Below the pieces are notes generated by a model. That model saw only the letters and a program-made list of their open reading frames with translations. It searched no databases and was not told the origin of the DNA. A DNA stretch of 25,589 nucleotides from Bigelowiella natans CCMP2755 (lineage: Eukaryota > Cercozoa > Chlorarachniophyceae): NCBI GenBank assembly GCA_000320545.1, contig ADNK01002147.1, forward strand, positions 1 through 25,589, in the 5' to 3' direction. Of this stretch, positions 9,651 through 19,545 are shown piece by piece. Every line of letters starts with the position of its first letter. Positions within the stretch are counted from its first letter, which is position 1. Made by a program: the position numbers and the translations under genes.

Positions 9651-10979
9651 TTACCACGAGTAAGTAAAGCCCTTGCTTCCGGAAGAAGGAGGTGCCTGGT
9701 ATCCTCCTCCGCCCTGCTGCTGAGTTTGTTGAGGGGAGGCCCAGCTCTGCTGGCCGTAGCCAGGTGCTGGTCCGGAATTAGGAGGCTGCTGATAGCCACC
9801 GTAGGATTGCTGTTGCCCATAAGAAGGAGCTGAAGCAGAATTGAAAGCCTTGCCAGGGCGAGAGGCGAGGAAGCCCATGCACTGAACTTGCTTGATATTA
9901 TCGAATCCGAGTACGCGGATGAATGAGTCTGGATTGTTCTGCTTGCACTCGGCAATTTCACGCATAACGGCTCCAGCGTCAGTTGCTCCAAACATGGGCA
10001 GTTTCCACATCGTCCAGTAGCGCCCATCGTAGTATCCTGGCATGCGGCTGTGCTCGCGGAAGATTTGCCCCCCTGATATTTACGATAATTGGCATGAATG
10101 GGCGATATTGAAATCGTATCTAGGTGAAGTATGTACATATAGAACACACATATGCATGTATGAGTTTGTGTGTTTTGATTCATGTCTAAATTTTGTGCTA
10201 CAATAATAATGCATCATGTCACCATTTATATTGTGATATATGGATAATAATTCATCCATGTTTACAACACACATGTACCTTTATCAAACTCTACACATGG
10301 AATGAGACCATTTTGGATCATGTAGTTAATCTGGGCGGCGATATCTTGCTCGGTAAATACGTTGGTGTAGGACATCGTTTCGTACTTGAGATTGTTTGCA
10401 GGGTCGACAACCTAAGTGGGTGTTAGAATCATTACAAAATATTGTAAGGTATCTTTATTAGGGTGAAAACAGGAGATATCGTAACCGTCTCCCCCCCAAA
10501 TCGAAAGGTGATATGTTATAACCGATGCCTCTGATACAAGCTAGCAAGAGTTAGAAAATTACTTTTATAAGCATACCTCTTCACAATAAGCGTTAGCGAT
10601 TGCCGAGCGGAAGGTGGGTGCAGGAGACATAGTACGTGCAGCAAAGGAAGTTGACATTGCTGCTCTGGTTGCGACTGGAGCCCCTAGCTGCTGGCTGCTT
10701 GGTCCCATGGAAAGAAGGCATCCAAAGGCAATGACGAGAGCCACGTTGGCGAAGACGCTGAGGGATTTTCAAAGAGTCAGCAGGTTAGCGAACTGTGATA
10801 CATGTAAACTAAAACGACGATTTTAACAACGCTTGAAATGTCTTTGTTTTAATTTCATCGTGATTTCCGCGTAGACTCGAGTTCCCTCTAAGTGATTTTC
10901 TCACTCAACACCGATCTGCTTCAACCCTCCCCACCCATTCCCCTTTGTATACGCACATAGTAGAGAGGGAGAGCTTCAT
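9651..10979 (-). CDS. rbcS: ribulose-1,5-bisphosphate carboxylase/oxygenase small subunit, form IB, with bipartite targeting and a low-complexity C-terminal tail
   Basis: The small subunit caps the large-subunit octamer of Rubisco in the plastid. Four exons (10957-10979, 10577-10757, 10279-10411, 9651-10072) join in phase into 252 codons. Residues 1-23 ([20 protein letters not shown]) are a signal peptide core. A Ser/Thr/Ala/Arg-rich stretch follows to about residue 60, as expected of a transit peptide into a secondary plastid. The mature part carries [46 protein letters not shown] and [13 protein letters not shown], all hallmarks of green-lineage RbcS. Residues from about 190 to 252 are a Gly/Gln/Tyr/Pro/Ser-rich tail with repeats such as [14 protein letters not shown], which ordinary RbcS lacks. 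The ATG at 10979 was chosen because its donor (AT before GTGCGT) completes the signal peptide in phase. It is head-to-head with the BCAT gene. Confidence 0.95.
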
Positions 10980-11589
10980 CGTTACCGATTATGAGCTTCC
11001 GCAGACAGAGAATAAGTTCCGAAAGTCTTTTTCTGGTAAATGGAACTTATTTTATGTATTTCGAAGAAGGATTGGGTTGTCGTAGACCGATGTTTCGCCG
11101 TACCTACACGTGATCGGTAGGTCCCCTTTTCGAAAGAAAGGCGTATAAAAATGCTCCGATCCAAGTCGACGAAGAAAACACCGGCAGGAAGGGAGATTTC
11201 ATCTCTGCGACAGCATTGATTCGGATTCAGGCGCTGTACGAAGCCATGCAAAAAAGTTCCGAAGGTGAGTTTTTGGTACAGTTTTACCAGCCAGTTTTGT
11301 TCCTTTTGCGCTTTCTGGCCCGATGGCCAGGGATTTTCCAGAGAACCTCCGCAAGATCTCCGCGAACCTGTTGCGTACATATTTTCGACGAATCTTCCTC
11401 GGCCGAAACTTGAGAGAGACATCAAATGTCGTCGCTATGTTTGCAATTCTTCTCTCCGGTACAGGACCTTCAAAACGCTACAATGCAGGGGATTTAGTTT
11501 CTACGACAACAATATTGAGCAAATATCTGCGACGTTGCCTCCGCGGACCGCTTCCCGACTCCCAAAAATCGTTCCGCACACACACAGCC
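10980..11589. promoter_or_regulatory. bidirectional rbcS/BCAT promoter region with an imperfect direct repeat
   Basis: About 610 nt separate the two divergent start codons. It has no microsatellites. Two copies of a 26-nt element beginning AGTTCCGAA lie at 11015-11040 and 11255-11280, about 240 nt apart, matching at about 20 of 26 positions. A TATAAAA-like word occurs near 11144. Open frames of up to 147 codons cross the region, but I see no family similarity, and the repeat explains their internal similarity (LYQKLTFGTF versus IYQKKTFGTY). Confidence 0.45.
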
Positions 11590-12432
11590 ATGTTAAGGCA
11601 ATGGACTAGGAAGAATGCCAGGATCATCCAGAGATTCCAAAGGTGTACCTGCTTGATGGCCCTATCTTCCACAATTTGGCTGATTCCCCTCTCCCTATTG
11701 TCAGTTCCAGACGTTGTTTGAGCGTAGCCCCGGGTTCAAAGAACCTTGATTGGGACTCCCTTGGATTTGCGTATGTTCCAACGGATGCTATGGTATGATG
11801 GGCATATGTTTCCCGCGTCAATAGCTATTGCAGCATTCTTCATCATTAAAATGTTCTTGTGTGATATGTTAAGGGTTAGTTCCTCACAGCAGATACCCAC
11901 CCCCTATCCCCTTCTTTGACTCCTTCAGGTAACTTACACGTACAAGGATGGCAAGTGGAGCGAGGTCATATTCGAATCCCTTTGGAATACTACTAAGATA
12001 GTGATGACGATAGAAAGACGGGGCATCATGGCAAAGAATGAGTTTCCTTCTTATTAATATAAATTAATAATTGAAATTATTGCTCTGTTCGCTGATACAG
12101 GCAGAGGTATTGACGGAGCCTTACTTCAAGTTGAATGCTTTCTCCAACATCCTTCACTACGGACAGGGTGTCTTTGAGGGGTACTTTATTGAAAAATCTG
12201 AAGCATTTTTGTTGATGTCAACATAAATTATTGTTTGATGTTTGCGTGAAATGAATTGGGAGTTTATTATTCTTCCTCTACCCCCCCCCCCCCCCCTCCT
12301 CGCTCTCTTTCCTTCTTCTTCACTCTTATTCTTTGCAGCCTCAAGGCCCACTGTTGCGCCGATGGAAAGGTAGCAAGAGAAGGATGAAATGATGCAATTA
12401 TAACTAATTATTTGAGCTCTCTCACCCTCTCC

Positions 12433-12466
<34 letters not shown>

Positions 12467-14649
12467 TAACACATACGATAAGGTTCGTGTGTTCAACTCG
12501 GATATGAATTGGGAGCGAATGCGCAATGGTGCTCATCGTCTAGGAATGCCTGAGGTAGTAACAACACATCAGCGAAAACACAATGTTTCAAGACATTCTG
12601 GCCTTCTAGCATGATGGATTTGGGTCGACATTATGAAGGATGGGAGGGGGAGCGTGTCGTGTGGTGGAGGAAATGTATTAATAGATACATATATATGGAT
12701 CATTGGTGTACGCCTGAGTTTTGGTAGAAGAGGAATCGTGCTGCTGTAATTAAACACACACATACACAAACACACATACACACTTATTCGTGTTTACTAA
12801 AATGTGAGCCTGCAATCAGGTGCCATTGGAGCTCTTTACCGAGGGAGTTGACTCCGCCGTGTCCAAGAACATTGGGTATCTGCAACTTAACCAACATATA
12901 AATGGAGAAATACCAAGAACCAGGGAGGGCGGGAACCTGATGAATTACTTCACAAAGAGATATGTAACACTGCTCGTCTTCTTCTTCTTCTTCTTAATCT
13001 TCTTCTTAATCTTCTTCTTCTGTCATATCAACTATGCTAGCTATGTTCCTCCTTATGGCCATGGTGGATCTCTTTACCTTCGGTAATAGCACTAGTAGTA
13101 GTAGTAGTTGTTGTAGTAGTTGTTGTTGCAGTAGTGGTAGCAATGGTACTTTTAACAGCTTAGTTCACTGTCGTTCGTCCTCCTCCTCCTCCTCCTCCTC
13201 CTCCTCCTCCTCCTCCATTTGCGTCTGGGGTCAATTCCTGAAATGTGTTCGTGATCGTCGTCGTTGTCGTTGCTGTATCATTAAATCACCAACCAACCTC
13301 ACCAGGCCTTTACTCTTCGGTCAAGGTGCACAGCTCGGACTAGGTATCGATCGTACTTATCTATCATATCTCATGTGTGTGTGCATGCGTGCGTGCTCAT
13401 GGCGCCCTTCTCACTTCCCCCCCCCTCCTCCTCTCATTAGGTGCTGCGCCTGAGTATACTTTCGCTGTGATGTGCGCTCCTGTGGGTGCTTACTACAAAT
13501 CGGGTATGTTATAGAAGAAGAGCCCTGTGCAATAGATAGCGTGTCACTGCCGCTGCGTGCTGCTAAGATACAAGATGCCAATGGACGATGCATTTCAAAA
13601 TACAATCCCCACTGCCCCGCATCTTCCCTATACGAGTGTTTTGAATGCTCCTGACGAAAGTGTGCTATCTACTTGAGGGTGGTGCTGAGGAGGGGGGTTG
13701 CCCACAGCAAACTTTGTGATATTTTTATTTTTACTATAATGCGGTAGGACTGAAGGCTGTGAAGAGCCTTGTCATCGACGAGTGCGTAGTGCGAATATTG
13801 CATAATACACCGCGAAATACGGCCAAGCATGCGGGCATCATACTTGGGAAAGAGGAATAATAAGCAGAAAGGGGGGAAAGAAAAACACAGCAACATCACA
13901 AGCATCAATCGTACAGTACCATGATCACTACTAACATCATACGCCTCAATGCTCTACCTCGCAGATACGATCGTGCTGCTCCCTTCGGTGTAGGAAACGT
14001 TAAGTGTCCTGGTAACCAGGAATAGCCATAGCGATAGATCCCCATCACCAGCAGCGACAGAAAAGAACAAGTCAATTAAGACAAATATGACAACCATCCT
14101 TCATTCGTGTTCCGTTTGTCGTGATGATAAGGCAGCCACCGCGTGCACGCTGCTGTCTGTGTGTGTGTGTGTGTGTGTATATATCTTCTGCCCGGTGCAG
14201 GAAACTATGCTGCCGACGTTCGACCAGCAAAAGAAGCAGCAGAGAAAGGGTGAGGAGGAAGAATAAGTGAAGGACACAACGATACGTAGATTATGATGAT
14301 AATGCATGGTCGTATAATCCCTGGAGCAGCGAGAGATATTCAAATCGAATGCATATATCTGTTGTATGTTATAAAAACAGATACCCAATCGCCCTGTACC
14401 TTGATGCAAAGGAACGCAAGTACATCGAGGTGATCTCCTGCTGATAACTACAAATACTTACTAGCCCACTCACACACGCATACGTGACGCAACCACGCGC
14501 CAGGCTTCCATTTGTGTTGAGATCTATTCGTGCATGCTTGTGTATTCTTTGTGTGTTGTTGTGTGCTGCTCTTGGCGCTAATTAGGAATTCTCCACCTCA
14601 AACTTCATCGGCATAAACGAGAAGGTGGTGTCCAGATGCAACGCACACA

Positions 14650-14706
<57 letters not shown>

Positions 14707-15372
14707 ACTTACACCAACGTACCAACTCCTTCACATAACGCTCGCACGCACGCATGGACGTCATGTTGTCACCACAGGGTAACTACGTGACCCCGAAATC
14801 GGACTCCATTCTTCCCAGCACGACTAACAAGGCAAGCTACAATGCCTCATACAAACCTTGCTGCATGCTAGCTCAACGGTGGTGGTTGTGGTGGTTGTTG
14901 CCTCGGAAGAGACTTGTGCGAAAACACAGTACCAAACCGTGGAAAATCAACGAGCCGATGATTACTCTCGGTGAACGGCGGAAGAAGACAAGCAGTCCTT
15001 CACAGCGTGGATGCGTTTTCGTCTGAGACGTGCTTGTTGTTGTTGCTGTCGCAGGTGCTGATGAAGCTTGCTCCCGATTTGGGCATGGAGGTGGAAGAGA
15101 GGCCTGTGGCCTATGACGAGGTAGCACCTGACTAGTTAATGAACCGATGATGACACTGTTGATCCTGCTTGTCATGATACGGATTGGTACGCACAATAAT
15201 GCCAACGCTAAATATTCTAGCTACGAATCTCTACCGAGATCTTCCTGGACAAGCATCCAACCCCACCCCTTAGTCTCCCTTTCCTGATCGCGTCCCCTTT
15301 CTTTCCTCAGCTCAAGAGCTTCTCGGAAGTCGCTGCTTGTGGCACTGCAGTTGTCCTTACACCGGTAGTAGG

Positions 15373-15411
<39 letters not shown>

Positions 15412-15804
15412 ATACACATATATCAGTATCGAAAGAGGAGGCGAATCAACAACCAAATACTTTCGCATGCGTGAGGAGTGTGATGCTGGTGGCGAAGGAG
15501 TAATGCAATACCCTTCCCCTGTTTGTTTTCTTGCTGTGCGAGCGTAGATAGCGTCTGTTACGCGTGGCAACGAAACTATAGAGTTTCAGGAGATAAGCAA
15601 GCTCAAGGCTCTTTACGAGAAGGTAACACTGACTGCTATGAGTGGGTTTTCATAAAAGATTTTCCAAAAGGGACAATGAGAACTCGGGCAGTCATTTCTA
15701 TTCGATCAGGCGCTCACTGCTGTTTTGTTTTTGCGCCACAGGTGAAGGCTCTCCAGGTAGGAGAAGAAGAAGATGCTTATGGCTTAACTCGTGTTGTCGA
15801 ATGA
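11590..15804 (+). CDS. branched-chain amino acid aminotransferase, probably mitochondrial
   Basis: This PLP enzyme (fold type IV) interconverts Leu, Ile and Val with their 2-oxo acids, using 2-oxoglutarate/glutamate. Twenty exons join in phase into 362 codons: 11590-11642, 11705-11792, 11929-11964, 12101-12180, 12339-12369, 12483-12554, 12820-12875, 13041-13082, 13306-13343, 13441-13503, 13748-13781, 13965-14011, 14201-14249, 14381-14429, 14586-14624, 14778-14831, 15055-15120, 15311-15364, 15548-15622, 15742-15804. The N-terminus (MLRQWTRKNARIIQRFQ) is basic and amphipathic, like a mitochondrial presequence, with no ER signal. Family blocks include LDWDSLGFAYVPTDAM, LHYGQGVFEGLKAH, SLYLRPLLFGQGAQLGLGAA and SLVIDEYDRAAPFG. 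The PLP lysine is K211 in VKCPGNYA, where most members have KxGGNY. YIEEFSTSNFIG and SDSILPSTTNK follow. Length is normal once the presequence is allowed for. Intron 16 uses a GC donor. Confidence 0.95.
12281..12296. repeat. C16 run in BCAT intron 4
   Basis: Sixteen C, followed by a CT-rich stretch, lie about 40 nt upstream of the CTTTGCAG acceptor at 12338. This position fits a polypyrimidine tract. Confidence 0.85.
12977..13217. repeat. trinucleotide arrays (CTT)n, (TAG)n, (TCC)n in BCAT introns 7 and 8
   Basis: (CTT)n occupies about 12977-13020, ending 20 nt before the acceptor at 13040. (TAG/TTG)n begins about 10 nt after the exon 8 donor (13083) and runs to about 13140. (TCC)n fills 13178-13217. 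None enters an exon. Confidence 0.88.
14642..14701. repeat. compound (CA)n-(GA)n tract in BCAT intron 15
   Basis: A pure (CA)n run passes directly into (GA)n. It lies between the exon ending at 14624 and the exon starting at 14778. Confidence 0.92.
14832..15054 (+). other. probable GC-AG intron in the BCAT gene
   Basis: Exon 16 ends ...STTNK with AACAAG followed by GCAAGC, and exon 17 (VLMKLAPDLGMEVEERPV) follows GTCGCAG. The flanking protein matches the family only with this join, in phase 0. No GT donor is available at that site. The matching AAG/GCAAG context is typical of GC-AG introns. Confidence 0.75.
15374..15406. repeat. (TA)n tract in BCAT intron 18
   Basis: An AT dinucleotide tract starts 9 nt after the exon 18 donor at 15365. 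Confidence 0.9.
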
Positions 15805-16561
15805 TGATAATCATTCCATCGTTTTTCTTATTATCGAAATGCGAAGAGACGAAAACCCCCATGGTTGTGTTAACGGGGGAGTTGCTCCTGGATACTGCAT
15901 GTTCCTGGCGAACAGTGTCGACTGCTGCGAGCTGTTTTGAAAGCAAATAAGCTAGAAACATCGAATCTAATGTAGCACACATAGACCGAATCACGGAACA
16001 ATATGTACGCATGCTGGGCGCGTTGCGTACTGACGTTATAGCGCATGCACATGCGACAACATATATGGGCACAGCAGCGCGCCATGGCCTTATTTGCGCT
16101 AGACTAGTAGAGCGTATCGTACGCGCGTGTATATGTACACATACACATGTAGGCTAGATTGCACAAATTGTATTAGGGAGAGTATTTGAGAAGATAACAA
16201 TGTTGTAATAAAGATTTACTAGTTCATTCATTACGCCCGTTTCACATATAGCTAGATACGCTAGATTAGAGAACAAATAAATGGCGGCACGCAGTATAGC
16301 AGACCTTCAATCGCGCACATTGTTAACAATGCCTTCTCGTCACGAGTCCTATGGCTTCTACCGCGCCGATCAAGACACTCGCTTGGTTGCGTTGTGCTAA
16401 GGGCTGTCTAGATGTGCATGCATGCATGATGCGAAGAATACTAGAACACACGGTACGCATAGCATGTTGCAATTACACCTCAATTAATTAGAGACATCAT
16501 CATTACTAGATTACCCAGGTCAACCTTACTAGCATGTTTTGACTTAATGCAACATGCTGCA
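15805..16561. other. tail-to-tail spacer between BCAT and the ZIP transporter gene; no gene seen
   Basis: No credible exon was found on either strand. AATAAAG at about 16207 is a possible polyadenylation signal for BCAT, but is 400 nt past the stop. The sequence is rich in CTAG, GCATGC and TGCA words (for example 16100-16110, 16251-16266, 16418-16430) and lacks long microsatellites. Confidence 0.7.
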
Positions 16562-18359
16562 TCACATAACGGTCGCAATAGCCGCCATGAGACCAAAACC
16601 TATCGAGAAAGCAATGACATCATACGAAAACACTATACTATCCTCTTTTTCTTGACACCAATTAGATGCATGGCCGTAAGACGCATTTTTATCGCCACCG
16701 CCTTTTGGACTACATCGGCTTTCTACGCCAAGCAGTCCTTTGGATTCGTAAGATACAGCGGGGTCCTGGCAAACAAATATTACGCATTTCCACATTTCAA
16801 ATTGGCAGATGATGATGATGATGATGATGGTGATGATGAGACGGCAGCGCATGCAGACAAGATATGCCTTGGTTTTTTATGTAAATGTATTCGTTTCTGC
16901 GAAAATTGCTGTCATTCATTGAACCCAACAAACTGTGTAGTGAGTACTAAAAGAAACCATAGAACAACACCCAACAAGACCTTGGTTGTTCTGTGGGGCT
17001 TTGACCGACACAACAACAACAACCAAGATCTTTCAAAAAAACCACAAAGTAGTATTTCGCGGTCCGTCTTCTTCGATCCCAGTCACCACAACCCCCTTAA
17101 TATTTGTTTTGCTTCCTTCCCAAACTAGCAAGACTTGTCGTTATTATCATCATCATCATCATCATCATCATTACTCATTACCATTCCTTTGACGAGCTCA
17201 TGGCCTAGGGCTATACTCACCCAGAACTTGTGAACGATAATAGCAAACGCAATGACGCCAGCCCGTGTTCCCTGAGACAGCAGATGTTGGTAAGTGTTGA
17301 AAATTGGAAACAACATACTGCAGTACCATTATGTGTAGAGCAAGGAGCTCAGCCTACAAGCACAGTCGCAATGGCCAGTGCACAAGCATCTTACTTACTA
17401 CCTTTGAGGAGCTAATTGCAAACCCGTCGAAGACTGCGTGGCAACTGATGAAGCAGATGTACGTCAATAGTACTAGCAAATTTAGAAACATATAAATAAA
17501 TAAATATATATATATATATATATATATTTAATTATATTTCATCATTATCATCTTCTGTTGGTAGCACATATACTGCCCCTTCCCTAGATTTCTATGAAAC
17601 CAGAACGTCGTGTGCGCACGGAAGCTACTGGCTGGTCTTGGAAGCAAACCCACGTTCATGCTTTCACGCTCTCATCTTTTCGCGCTGCTCTTTACATACC
17701 TCATCAGGAGCACAGCGATGACGCTTTTTGCGCGACTGGCGGTTTCGTCTATGGTATGCACGCAGGTATGACCATCAGAGTGGCCTCTCATAGTAGAAAT
17801 AGCCTCAAAGTCCATGTAGAGGAAGGTCCCGCAAGCGACGGATTGTACGATAAATGTCATCATATGGTATTGGCTTATTTGGAACGCAGCAGACACCAGC
17901 AGTGCGATGGGGGAAGTGATAATGAACAATGACGCCAAGACCATGTTTACGCAATGTATCCATAGGTTTTTGGGTTTGTCCACCGTGCGGCTGCTGCTTC
18001 CCTGCTCCATAGAGGAAGGCGATTTTAGCTCGGTGGCGTCAACTCTTCTACCATTGCTGTTCCTTTTCGTTAGCCTTTCTGATCTCTTGGTGCTTGCCAT
18101 ATCAAAAATCACCATCGACGAGAATGTCAACCCCACGAGGAAGGGGACCACCTGTGATCCAGCACACAATAATCTTGTTATTGCCCATGTCATCATCGCT
18201 CAACTATATGATGAAGGGCTAGGAGATGTGTTACACATGTGGTCGTACACGTTAATATGCACAAGTTTATATTCGTAATGTCAATCTATAAGCAAAGCTA
18301 AGTAACATCATAACGCTGATAATGATACGGCATAACACCCATGATGTGTCCACCCATCC

Positions 18360-18442
<83 letters not shown>

Positions 18443-18893
18443 ATTCATATACAAACACACATGGTTGCTGTACAGGGTAGTCGGTGACGACGTCGTTCTT
18501 TCGAACGTAAGTTGTAAAATGGTCCATGGCTGAGTCGAGCATGTGGCAGAGTGCCACTCCCAGGAACAACCCAGCGCTATGTGCGTTCCCCAGCCTCTAA
18601 TGATTTAGGTGATAATGACGAAATATAAATTGATTCGAACACAAAAATCATGCAACGCTTGTGACATCAATCTCGCCCACGTACATCTGCTGCAGCCACC
18701 GCAGCACATGTCTTACCTGGAATCGTTCAGAAACTCTCACCAGGCTCATCGATAGGAAGAATCCACCAACCGCCGAGATAAACATCAGGACTGCGTAGAC
18801 GATATACATCTCGAAGTCACTCGAAGAATCAGGCTGTGCTTCTTCGAGCTGTGCTTCGAAGCCTTCCCTGTAACCATAGCCAGGCTGGCTCAT
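16562..18893 (-). CDS. ZIP-family (SLC39-like) metal transporter with exons in non-canonical order
   Basis: ZIP proteins import Zn, Fe or Mn through eight TM helices, with the metal site in TM4 and TM5. In transcription order the pieces are: 18717-18893 (start MSQPGYGYREG, TM1 IVYAVLMFISAVGGFFLSM), 18474-18596 (SAGLFLGVALCHMLDSAM, TM2), 18151 down to about 18052 (VVPFLVGLTFSSMVIF, TM3), about 18001-17700 (NMVLASLFIITSPIALL and QSVACGTFLYMDFEAI, TM6 and TM7), 17402-17472 (CHAVFDGFAISSSK, TM4), 17182-17271 (IIVHKFWVSIALGHELVKG, TM5) and 16562-16637 (IAFSIGFGLMAAIATVM stop, TM8). TM4 and TM5 therefore come after TM6-TM7. Put in canonical order every join is in phase and totals 312 codons, a normal ZIP length. 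In genomic order TM7 (phase 2) cannot join TM4 (needs phase 1). Reading 18151-17700 unspliced and joining to TM8 also stays open (275 codons) but loses the metal site. Head-to-head with AMT. Confidence 0.85.
16808..16842. repeat. (GAT)n tract
   Basis: A trinucleotide tract lies between the TM5 and TM8 exons of the ZIP gene. A complementary (ATC)n tract lies at about 17145-17172 in the same intron, so the two could pair within the transcript. Confidence 0.85.
17493..17528. repeat. AT-rich tract ending in (TA)n
   Basis: AAATA/TA repeats lie immediately upstream of the TM4 exon on the transcribed strand, that is, exactly in the junction between the displaced TM6-TM7 and TM4 exons of the ZIP gene. 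Confidence 0.85.
18357..18437. repeat. C12-(CT)n-(CA)n compound tract in a ZIP intron
   Basis: The tract lies between the TM2 exon (18474-18596) and the TM3 exon (starting 18151). On the ZIP transcript it reads (GT)n-(GA)n-Gn, so unlike other C runs in the window it cannot serve as a polypyrimidine tract. Confidence 0.9.
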
Positions 18894-19545
18894 CTTCGGA
18901 AATTGAACACGGGCGTCGCGTCAAGCAGAGAGATATTTAATGAGAAGAGGACTGAAAATGACGTGTCGTTCCCACTTTACGCCCTGCAATTTTCCAAATA
19001 TGTCCAGCATTTCTTGTCGTTCTTGCCCCATGGCCTGACTTCCTTATATCTCGGACCATCAGAGCTCACGGACTCGCACTTTCGGCCTTCGGACAAAGCG
19101 CGGGACCGAACGAACGGATGCGAGAATCTCTCGAGGCTCTCCGAATCTCTCATGTCCTCTACATCCTCATCCGAACGTCCAGATCATAGATGATGGATGT
19201 AATTTCCGGTGTTCCGGTGCACTATTTTAGGTAATTTCATGGCCTGGCTAACCAAGAAAAGCTCTTCAAATGCTCTTCAATTTGTGTCTTTTTTGGTCAT
19301 TTCCGCCAAAACAAAGCGCTGTTCCAAGCACAACGTGGCTCAGGTGAAAATGTTCCCGGTCGGTGAATTTGATTAGAGTGTTCGACTACGTCGACGGAGC
19401 CTTTTAGGCGGCTTTTAGCAAGTTTCCCGTCTATTTTTGGATGTCGCAATCATGAAATAGCATTGAGTTTAATGATGTTGTGCAAAGCACGTAACGCCCA
19501 TCTTCAGATCCCAAGTTGTCACATCCCCCCCAACTATCCCACACG
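18894..19545. promoter_or_regulatory. bidirectional ZIP/AMT promoter region
   Basis: About 650 nt between two divergent ATGs, without microsatellites and of mixed composition. The last 50 nt before the AMT start contain a C-rich stretch (ACATCCCCCCCAAC). A short open frame at 18903-19193 has no recognisable features and is probably not coding. Confidence 0.45.

Noticed and set aside
10982-11425. A 147-codon minus-strand open frame between rbcS and BCAT
   Set aside because: It lies in the shared promoter region, has no family similarity that I can see, and its internal similarity comes from the 26-nt DNA repeat.
16547-17128. A 193-codon plus-strand open frame with poly-Asp
   Set aside because: It is antisense to the ZIP TM8 exon and its intron. 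The Asp run is a (GAT)n array, and no domain is visible.
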